NCBI GenBank assembly: GCA_937952995.1
Contig: CALFYB010000468.1
Location: 1-20,698, forward strand
Direction: 5' to 3'
DNA from: an uncultured Caulobacteraceae bacterium
GTDB taxonomy: Bacteria; Pseudomonadota; Alphaproteobacteria; Caulobacterales; Caulobacteraceae
Length of the DNA: 20,698 nt
Part shown: one piece after another, positions 15,246-20,698 of the stretch
How the letters are laid out: every line of letters begins with the position of its first letter
How positions within the stretch are numbered: position 1 is the first letter of the stretch
Program-made: the position numbers and the translations under genes
The notes under the pieces: model-generated
The model's database searches: none
Seen by the model: only the letters and a program-made list of their open reading frames with translations
What the model was told of the DNA's origin: nothing

Positions 15246-16388
15246 ATGAGTCTGATCGAGCGATATCTCTTCAAGCAACTGCTCGGCCCGACCCTTCTGG
15301 CAACGATAGCGCTTGTGGCGGTCGCCCTGCTGAGCCAGAGCCTTGGCACGCTAGATATCATGGTCGAGCAACGCCAAAGCGCGATGGTCTTCGCCAAGAT
15401 CACGTTCTTGGCCTTGCCTCAGCATTTGAACATGATCCTGCCAATAGCCATTTTTGTCGCCTCGCTCGTGGCGCTGAATCGGCTGCATACAGAGCAAGAG
15501 ATCGTCGTCTGTTTTGCCGGCGGTATGAGCCGCTGGCGGGTGATTGCCCCGGCGATCAAGCTCGCCTCGTTGGCCATGCTGGTGACCTTGGTGGTCAATC
15601 TGTGGGTCCAGCCCTACTGTTACCGCACCATGCGCGACGAACTGTTCGCCGTGCGCACCGATTTAGCGGCCAGCCTCGTGCGGGCCGGAGAATTCTCACA
15701 GCCCTCGTCAGACCTGACCGTCTATGCCCAGAGCATTGATCAGCAGGGCATCATGCGGAACATGTTCCTCAATCAGGAAAAGGCCGAGGGCGGCTCAACC
15801 ACCTTCTTTGCGCGGCAAGGCAAGATCGCCAAACGCAATGGCGAGCCGATCTTGATCATGCGGCAGGGTTCCAATCAGGAACTATCGCGCGAAGGGGTTC
15901 TGAACTTTCTGAAGTTTGACGAGTACATCTTCAACCTCGCCCCGTTCATGAACACCTACGAGCTGGTCCACTACAAGATTTCAGACCGTTATATGCACGA
16001 GCTGATGTTCCCGGACCTTCAGCAGGAGTGGGAACAGCGCAATCGGGTCAAGATGATCGCCGAATTCCATTCGCGCCTGTCATCGCCCCTCTACAACCTC
16101 GCCTTCATGGCTATGGCCCTCAATGCCGTGATCGGCGGTGCTTTCAGCCGCCTTGGTTATGGCCGCCGCATCGCCATGATCGCCGGGGTCGCCGCCTTTG
16201 TTCGAATCCTTGGCTATGCGGTTCAAGCGGCCTGTGACGACACCGCATCCTTAAACGTCCTGCAATATGCCGTGCCCCTGATCGCCACCTGGTGGGCCTT
16301 GGCGCAGCTGTTTCGGCAGAAGTCCTCACGCTCTGGCGGCCTGAGGCTTCTAGGAGCGCGTAAGCCGGACGTGGAGTGGATCACCTGA
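15246..16388 (+). CDS. lptF: LPS export ABC transporter permease LptF
   Basis: LptF and LptG form the inner-membrane permease of the LptB2FG transporter, which extracts lipopolysaccharide and feeds it to LptC and LptA. The 380-residue product has the family plan. Three N-terminal helices lie at about 15-35, 52-78 and 102-124. A periplasmic beta-jellyroll domain covers about 130-270, and three C-terminal helices lie at about 280-300, 308-328 and 335-355. The opening LIERYLFKQLLGPTLLA and the cytoplasmic HTEQEIVVCFAGGMSRWRV loop, which contacts LptB, are typical. The ribosome binding site is weak (GAGG too far upstream). The stop overlaps the lptG start as TGATG, so translation of the two is probably coupled. 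Confidence 0.93.
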   Translation: MSLIERYLFKQLLGPTLLATIALVAVALLSQSLGTLDIMVEQRQSAMVFAKITFLALPQHLNMILPIAIFVASLVALNRLHTEQEIVVCFAGGMSRWRVIAPAIKLASLAMLVTLVVNLWVQPYCYRTMRDELFAVRTDLAASLVRAGEFSQPSSDLTVYAQSIDQQGIMRNMFLNQEKAEGGSTTFFARQGKIAKRNGEPILIMRQGSNQELSREGVLNFLKFDEYIFNLAPFMNTYELVHYKISDRYMHELMFPDLQQEWEQRNRVKMIAEFHSRLSSPLYNLAFMAMALNAVIGGAFSRLGYGRRIAMIAGVAAFVRILGYAVQAACDDTASLNVLQYAVPLIATWWALAQLFRQKSSRSGGLRLLGARKPDVEWIT

Positions 16389-17494
16389 TGCGCACCCGCT
16401 TAACCCGTCTTGAGACCTATGTGCTCAGCCACACCATGCTGGCCGTGCTGGGAGCCTTGACCATCATCAGCTCGATCATCGTGCTGGTTGATTTTGTTGA
16501 GCTGTCCCGTTCCGTAGGCGTCCGCGCCGATGTTGGGGCCGCGCAGATCTTGGGCCTTACGGTTCTGAAATCGCCTTCGGTCATTCTGCTGCTCTTACCC
16601 TTTGCGTTCCTGTTTGGAACACTAGCGGCCTTTGTAAACCTCAATCGCCGCAGCGAGCTGATCGCCATGCGGGCCGCTGGGGTCTCAGCCTGGCGGTTTA
16701 TATTTCCAGCGGCGGGCGCGGCCTTTGTCATCGGCACCTTGACGGTCATCGCGCTCAATCCGCTGGCCTCAAGCCTCAACGCCCAGTTCGAGCGCAATCG
16801 CGACGCCATGATGAGCAACTATCTGGTCGTGGCCCCAACCGATATTTGGCTGCGTCAGGGCGACAAGCGTACCCAGATGGTGATCCGCGCCAAAGGTCGG
16901 GAGTCCATCAATGGCGCGGTTCGTCTCTCGGGCGTTTCGCTGTTCGTTTCCACTGTCGGCCCCAAGGGGGATCTCGAATTTTCCCGTCGGATTGAGGCGG
17001 ACGAAGCCCGGCTGGTGAATGGCAATTGGAAGCTGACGGGAGCCCGCGAGGCGTCCCCCGGTGCCAGTTCAGTCAAATATGACAGCCTGGTCATCCCCTC
17101 GACCCTCGATGCACGGGCGGCGCTCGAGAAGTTCGCTTCCCCAACAGCTATCCCGTTTTGGAGTTTGCCCCGAATGATCGCGCAAACCGAACAGGCGGGC
17201 TTTTCCGCCACGGCCTATCGTTTGCGGTTCCAACAGCTCCTCGCCACCCCGATCCTGTTTGCGGCCATGTCCGTCCTCGCCGCCGCCTTCTCCCTGCGCC
17301 TGATGCGGCTTGGCGGCCTGACCGCGTTGGCGGGCTCGGGCACGGCGCTTGGTTTTGTGTTTTTCTTCTTCAACAGCTTTTGCGGCGCTTTGGGTAAGGC
17401 AGATGTGATCGCCCCCTTCGCGGCTGCTTGGGCACCACCAATCTTGGCAATTCTGTCAGGGTTCACCTTGCTTTGTTATACCGAAGACGGTTGA
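16388..17494 (+). CDS. lptG: LPS export ABC transporter permease LptG
   Basis: The partner permease of LptF in the LPS extraction complex. The 368-residue product starts RLETYVLSHTMLAVLGAL. Helices lie at about 17-38, 60-84 and 103-125, with the coupling loop NLNRRSELIAMRAAGVSAWR (85-104). A periplasmic domain covers about 130-275, and three C-terminal helices end near 365. I chose ATG 16388, which shares bases with the lptF stop (TGATG). An in-frame ATG at 16376 would overlap lptF by 13 bases and has no better support. The lptD gene follows within 60 bases, so lptF-lptG-lptD is probably one transcription unit that supplies both ends of the LPS bridge. Confidence 0.93.
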   Translation: MRTRLTRLETYVLSHTMLAVLGALTIISSIIVLVDFVELSRSVGVRADVGAAQILGLTVLKSPSVILLLLPFAFLFGTLAAFVNLNRRSELIAMRAAGVSAWRFIFPAAGAAFVIGTLTVIALNPLASSLNAQFERNRDAMMSNYLVVAPTDIWLRQGDKRTQMVIRAKGRESINGAVRLSGVSLFVSTVGPKGDLEFSRRIEADEARLVNGNWKLTGAREASPGASSVKYDSLVIPSTLDARAALEKFASPTAIPFWSLPRMIAQTEQAGFSATAYRLRFQQLLATPILFAAMSVLAAAFSLRLMRLGGLTALAGSGTALGFVFFFFNSFCGALGKADVIAPFAAAWAPPILAILSGFTLLCYTEDG

Positions 17495-17551
17495 ACCAAG
17501 ATCATTGAGTCGTCGCCTCTGGTATGGGCGATGGATAGAGGAATGGGACGA

Positions 17552-18961
17552 ATGACAGAGCGGCGATCGCTCCTCGGCGCACGGCGAACAGCACTGCTTA
17601 GCGGCAGCGCGCTTCTCTGCGCCCTGTTGGGTACGCCCGTCTTCGCCGCTGCTCCCGCGCCCGCCTCGACGACGGGCAAGCCTTCGGTCGTGGATGATGG
17701 TCTTGGCGATGATGGTTTCTATCTCGAAGCCGACGTCGTCATTCGTGACGATGCCAACAAGACCATTGCCGCCCAAGGCGACGTCGAGGCGCGCTATCAG
17801 GGCCGCACCATCCGCGCTCAGCAACTGGTCTATGACACCAAGACCGGGATCATCACGGCCAAGGGCAAGGCTCAGGTCATCAGCGCCGATGCGGGCGTCC
17901 AATCGGCCGAAGAGATCACGCTGGACGACAAGCTGCGGGCCGGTGTCGCCTATGGCTTCTCCACGATCTTGGAACCCAACATCAAGTTCGCTGCCTCCTC
18001 AGCCATCCGACGCTCTGAGGCGGTCAACGAACTAAACCGGGCCATCTATACGCCCTGTGACATCTGCGCCAAAAACGGGGACCCCAAGGCTCCGAGTTGG
18101 TCGATCAGCGCGGCGCGCATCGTTCAGGATCGCAGTCGCCAGTTGGTCTATTACCGACAGGCCGTGGTTAAGGTTCTAGGCGTTCCAGTCTTTTACGCTC
18201 CGATCTTTTGGCACCCAGATCCGCAGGCCGTGCGCAGTTCAGGGATGCTGCCGCCGCGCATTCAGCAGTCCAAGCGCCGAGGCTTTAGCTACGAACAGCC
18301 CTATCTGGTGGTCATTTCCCCGTCGCAAGACCTGGTCATTAGCCCGCAGATCAACACGCTCGTGAACCCTTTTGTGAACCTGGAATGGCGCAAGCGGTTC
18401 TATTCCGGCGAGATCGAGGCGAGAGCGGGCTACACGCACGAACGCGATCTTGAAACCATCAATGGCGATCTTCGCAAGGTCGGGGACGACACCTCGCGCA
18501 GCTACATCTTGGCCAAGGGGAAGTTCACGATCAATGACAAGTGGGACTGGGGGTTCGGACTTGAACGGACCTCGGACCCGCTGCTGTTCGACAAGTACAA
18601 TATCGGCCGGGTCTATCAGGACAATCGCGGCCTGTTTAACACCGACAGCCGCCGCCTGCTCAGCCAGCTCTTTACCACGCGACAGACCGACCACAGCTAT
18701 TTGGCCCTGTCGACCCTGAGCGTTCAGGGCCTGCGCAGCACCGACAACAACCACGCCATTCCCTTTGCCGCCCCCCTGATCGAAGGCCGCTATGAGCCTC
18801 AGACGCCGGTTCTGGGTGGCCGTCTGCGCCTTCGCGGCAGCGGCGTCGGCGCCGCGTCCCGCCGACGCGGGGCTTGCGACGGCGCCAAAGCCTGCCGCCG
18901 ACGCCGCGAGCGCTGCGGCGGACGGCGGCGTGATGGAAAAGGAGGAGCGCGCGACGGGTGA
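17552..18961 (+). CDS. lptD: LPS-assembly protein LptD, truncated by a sequence junction
   Basis: LptD is the outer-membrane barrel that inserts LPS into the outer leaflet. A signal peptide (TERRSLLGARRTALL, hydrophobic core, cut near TPVFAAAP) leads into the OstA-like domain. There GFYLEADVVIRDDANKTI and GDVEARYQGRTIRAQQLVYD are recognisable. The alphaproteobacterial CDIC pair (C169, C172) follows, then the barrel start (VLGVPVFYAPIFWHPDP and RGFSYEQPYLVV). The match continues to TPVLGGRLRLRGS near 18,838. After that the frame becomes arginine-rich nonsense to a stop at 18,961. Alphaproteobacterial LptD is usually 700-850 residues, so about half the barrel is missing. The start is ambiguous; ATG 17531 and 17543 are also in frame, and I chose 17552 for AGAGGA nine bases upstream. 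The truncation looks like a contig join. Confidence 0.85.
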   Translation: MTERRSLLGARRTALLSGSALLCALLGTPVFAAAPAPASTTGKPSVVDDGLGDDGFYLEADVVIRDDANKTIAAQGDVEARYQGRTIRAQQLVYDTKTGIITAKGKAQVISADAGVQSAEEITLDDKLRAGVAYGFSTILEPNIKFAASSAIRRSEAVNELNRAIYTPCDICAKNGDPKAPSWSISAARIVQDRSRQLVYYRQAVVKVLGVPVFYAPIFWHPDPQAVRSSGMLPPRIQQSKRRGFSYEQPYLVVISPSQDLVISPQINTLVNPFVNLEWRKRFYSGEIEARAGYTHERDLETINGDLRKVGDDTSRSYILAKGKFTINDKWDWGFGLERTSDPLLFDKYNIGRVYQDNRGLFNTDSRRLLSQLFTTRQTDHSYLALSTLSVQGLRSTDNNHAIPFAAPLIEGRYEPQTPVLGGRLRLRGSGVGAASRRRGACDGAKACRRRRERCGGRRRDGKGGARDG

Positions 18962-19256
18962 CGTGGCCTCCTGGGTGCTGCGCGACTTTGTCGTCGCCAA
19001 CAATGGCAACGTGGTGGTGCGCGGCTTGCGCGCGGTCAGCGATTTCGACTACGAGTTCCAGATGGCCGGCATGAACCGGCAACTGATGCCGGACGTGGAA
19101 ACGCTGTTCCTCACGCCCTCCGACCAGTACCAGTTCGTCAGCAGCACCTTCGTGCGCGAGATTGCCACCCTCGGCGGTGATGTTTCCAAGTTCGTAGCAC
19201 CCTCGGTGCTGGCCCGGCTGAAAGAGCGCGTGGCCCACCAGCCCCCCACCGAGTGA
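18792..19256 (+). pseudogene. coaD: Phosphopantetheine adenylyltransferase, C-terminal part only
   Basis: CoaD makes dephospho-CoA from phosphopantetheine and ATP, the fourth step of CoA synthesis. From about 18,979 the frame reads DFVVANNGNVVVRGLRAVSD, then FDYEFQMAGMNRQLMPDVET, LFLTPSDQYQFVSSTFVREI and GGDVSKFVAP. This is the C-terminal ~90 residues of a betaproteobacterial CoaD with its RGLR and SSTFVRE motifs. The N-terminal nucleotide-binding part with the GTFDP and H-x-G-H motifs is absent. The frame opens at 18,792, but the first ~15 codons overlap genuine LptD sequence in another frame, so that apparent signal-peptide-like start is a shadow. The gene is therefore a fragment created by a join. 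The next gene is the ferredoxin, as in Comamonadaceae. Confidence 0.8.
18838..18978. other. Orphan segment between LptD and CoaD homology
   Basis: About 140 very GC-rich bases belong neither to lptD nor clearly to coaD. In the coaD frame they read as an alanine/proline-rich stretch and then GGVMEKEERATGDVASWVL. The KEERATG-type words faintly resemble the linker before the second membrane domain in ABCC-type transporters of algae, but that is a weak impression. The left border follows the last recognisable LptD words (LRLRGS). The right border precedes RDFVVANNG, where CoaD begins to fit. Confidence 0.5.
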
Positions 19257-19263
19257 CCTGCCC

Positions 19264-19512
19264 ATGGCCCTGATGATCACGGACGAGTGCATCAATTGCG
19301 ACGTCTGCGAGCCCGAATGCCCTAACCAGGCGATTTACATGGGCCTGGAGATTTACGAGATCGATCCTCACAAATGCACTGAATGCGTCGGGCATTTTGA
19401 CGAGCCCCAGTGTGTGCAGGTCTGCCCCGTGGCCTGCATTCCGGTGAACCCCCAGCACGTGGAGACCTCAGAATCCCTCTGGGCCAAATACCGCCGCTTG
19501 CAGGCCCAGTGA
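19264..19512 (+). CDS. YfhL-type 2[4Fe-4S] ferredoxin
   Basis: An 82-residue ferredoxin carrying two iron-sulfur clusters, a small cytoplasmic electron carrier. The first cluster motif C9-x2-C12-x2-C15-x3-C19-P is standard. The second has C38-x2-C41-x8-C50-x3-C54-P, with an extra cysteine at 58. The eight-residue insertion in the second motif is the hallmark of YfhL/Alvin-type ferredoxins, whose two clusters have unusually different and low potentials. Its position just after coaD fits betaproteobacterial gene order, seven bases after the coaD stop. The ribosome binding site is weak; ATG 19273 is an alternative in-frame start. Confidence 0.9.
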   Translation: MALMITDECINCDVCEPECPNQAIYMGLEIYEIDPHKCTECVGHFDEPQCVQVCPVACIPVNPQHVETSESLWAKYRRLQAQ

Positions 19513-19561
19513 GCCCACTTTCGAACCGCGACGCTGAAAATCATCGTTTCGCTCTTTTCCG

Positions 19562-19590
19562 GTCATCGCGAGCGAAGCGTGGCGATCCAG
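19562..19590. repeat. Copy of a catcgcgagcgaagcg...gatccag intergenic repeat
   Basis: gtcatcgcgagcgaagcg-tggcgatccag lies between the ferredoxin and the LacI-type regulator. It resembles the repeat at 12048-12077 and has partial inverted symmetry (atcgc and gcgat), so it could fold. The flanks look betaproteobacterial, unlike those of the other copy. Confidence 0.5.
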
Positions 19591-19607
19591 TGTCAGGGGC
19601 ACCAGAC

Positions 19608-20597
19608 TCAGCTGCTTTGCCGCTGCACGATCTCAAAACCCAAGTCCAGCTGCGGCGCAGCGGGCGATTCGCCGCGCATCAAGGTGAGCAACATCTGCGC
19701 CGCCGCCTCACCGATCTGGGCACGGGGGGTGCGCACGGTGGTCAGGGCGGGCAGCATCTGGTCGCTGCCGGTCAGGTCGTTGAAGCCTGCAATCGCCACT
19801 TGCGATGGCACAGCAATACCCAGACGCAATGCGGCCATGAGGGCACCTTGGGCCAAGTCGTCGTTGCAAAAAAAGATGGCGTCCACCGCCGGGCGCTGCT
19901 GCATGATTTGCTCGAACAGGATGCCCCCCAAGGCCAGCGATGAAGGCGCGGGATTGAGGAACTCCAGCGTGGGCTCGTACACCCCCGCCTCTTGCAAGGC
20001 GCTGCGCCAGCCGTACAGGCGCTGCATCACACGCGGGTCGAGCTGCGCAGCGGCAAAAGCGATGCGCTTGCGGCCCGTCTGCAACAAATGCCGCGTCATG
20101 GCGGCGCCTGCATCGGTCTGACGAAAGCCCACGCAATACGGGGCGTCATCGCGGTCTGTAGCAGGCAAATCCATCAGGTGCACGCAGGGCACCTGGCTGC
20201 TGTCCATGAGTTTGCGGGTGGCCGGGTTGTGGTCCAGCCCCGTCACCAACAGGCCTGCCGGGCGGTGCAGCAGTTGCTCGCGCAGCAGTTGTTCTTCTTC
20301 GCTCGCGTCGTAGTGGGTCACGCCCATCAGGGTCTGGTAGCCACCGGCACGCAGGGTTTTCTGGGCCGCGTCGAGCAGGTCCACAAACAAGGCGTTGGAC
20401 AGCTTGGGAATCAGGATGGCCACATGGTTGCTGCGCTGCGAGGCCAGGGCGCGGGCAGCCGGGTCGGGCACATAACCGAGCTTGTCGGAAGCTGCCAGAA
20501 CGCGCGCAACCAGCGCCGGATCGACCGCTCTTTCACCGCGCAAGGCCCGCGACACGGTGATCGGGCTCACACCCGCGGCCTGCGCCACCTCCCGCAT
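19608..20597 (-). CDS. LacI/GntR-type transcriptional regulator, 5' end uncertain
   Basis: A sugar-responsive DNA-binding repressor of the LacI family. Residues 2-19 form the helix-turn-helix (REVAQAAGVSPITVSRAL), followed by the hinge helix region DPAARALASQ. From about 55 on comes the periplasmic-binding-protein-like effector domain (HVAILIPKLSNALFVDLLDA, VDAIFFCNDDLAQGALMAAL, IAGFNDL near the end). The wording is closest to the gluconate-type GntR subgroup within LacI, so a sugar acid ligand is possible but not shown. The first ATG is at 20597, very close to helix 1; the frame stays open upstream to the window edge. A real start may therefore lie further out, or the gene may be cut by another join near 20,600. 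No target operon is visible. Confidence 0.88.
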   Translation of the reverse strand: MREVAQAAGVSPITVSRALRGERAVDPALVARVLAASDKLGYVPDPAARALASQRSNHVAILIPKLSNALFVDLLDAAQKTLRAGGYQTLMGVTHYDASEEEQLLREQLLHRPAGLLVTGLDHNPATRKLMDSSQVPCVHLMDLPATDRDDAPYCVGFRQTDAGAAMTRHLLQTGRKRIAFAAAQLDPRVMQRLYGWRSALQEAGVYEPTLEFLNPAPSSLALGGILFEQIMQQRPAVDAIFFCNDDLAQGALMAALRLGIAVPSQVAIAGFNDLTGSDQMLPALTTVRTPRAQIGEAAAQMLLTLMRGESPAAPQLDLGFEIVQRQSS

Positions 20598-20600
20598 GTG

Positions 20601-20698
20601 CCGCGCGCGGATGGGGTCATCCTCCTCACGGTTCTGTTCCTGCCGGTCTTCGATGACCTGATCCAGGCCGGCATGATGGGGCTGCTCGACGCCCTGTC
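20601..20698 (+). other. Possible SulP-type transporter fragment at window edge
   Basis: Read on the plus strand, the last ~98 bases encode PRADGVILLTVLFLPVFDDL and then IQAGMMGLLDAL. This is a hydrophobic run resembling the late transmembrane region of SulP anion transporters (R-x-D-x3-LLT-x5-TVF-x-DL). The opposite strand is also open, as the upstream extension of the LacI-type gene, so only one reading can be right. The match is short and from memory. Confidence 0.25.

Noticed and set aside
18792..18850. Signal-peptide-like start (MSLRRRFWVAVCAF) of a secreted protein
   Set aside because: The same bases encode conserved LptD words (EPQTPVLGGRLRLRG) in another frame, so the signal is a shadow of lptD.
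18239..19009. Minus-strand frame of 256 codons across the lptD end
   Set aside because: It is antisense to well-supported LptD sequence and crosses the junction; composition is Ala-rich shadow type.
1..20698. A defence island, phage, integron, CRISPR array or new multi-gene system
   Set aside because: No spaced repeats of CRISPR type, no nuclease, integrase or transposase genes and no cluster of unknown co-oriented genes were seen; the core genes are ordinary chromosomal functions and the odd ends fit chimeric joins.

Overview
Most of this window, roughly positions 700 to 18,838, is one coherent stretch of a high-GC alphaproteobacterial chromosome, most likely from Caulobacterales or a close relative. 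The evidence is the recA-alaS pairing, a GTTC-N7-GTTC LexA box of the alphaproteobacterial type upstream of recA, alphaproteobacterial-style LptD with a CDIC pair, a pepA-holC pair, and a nested palindromic intergenic repeat of a kind I associate with such genomes. The genus cannot be named from the sequence alone.

Both ends are patchworks of unrelated organisms. On the left, one uninterrupted minus-strand frame of 536 codons (1608 down to the window edge) starts as alphaproteobacterial AlaS. It changes to actinobacterial-looking AlaS near 690, then to the C-terminal half of a DUF177/YceD protein near 520, then to an internal part of malonyl-CoA decarboxylase near 315. On the right, lptD breaks off near 18,838. 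About 140 bases of unclear origin follow, then betaproteobacterial (Comamonadaceae-like) sequence: the C-terminal part of coaD, a YfhL-type 2[4Fe-4S] ferredoxin and a LacI/GntR-type regulator. The last 80 or so bases may encode a piece of a SulP-type transporter. The simplest reading is a chimeric metagenomic contig whose ends were extended along wrong paths, not a new fusion system.

Layout of the core: recA (minus) with its own terminator and LexA box; a PAS-PAS-HisKA-HATPase-REC hybrid histidine kinase (minus, TTG start); a Tat-exported DUF885 protein (minus); a small two-helix membrane protein (minus); a TerB-J-domain protein (minus). These lie divergent to a large fused hydantoinase/5-oxoprolinase (plus), which is followed by a nested inverted repeat and a 2OG-Fe(II) oxygenase-like gene (plus). 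Convergent to that is a tight minus-strand operon pepA-holC-I78-like lipoprotein. Divergent from pepA is the lptF-lptG-lptD run (plus), which encodes the inner-membrane and outer-membrane parts of the LPS export bridge.

I found no tRNA or rRNA genes, CRISPR array, transposase, integrase or phage genes. I did not find a convincing undescribed system. The items most worth a second look are the end junctions, the recA control region, the nested palindrome, and the aminopeptidase/peptidase-inhibitor-like operon.
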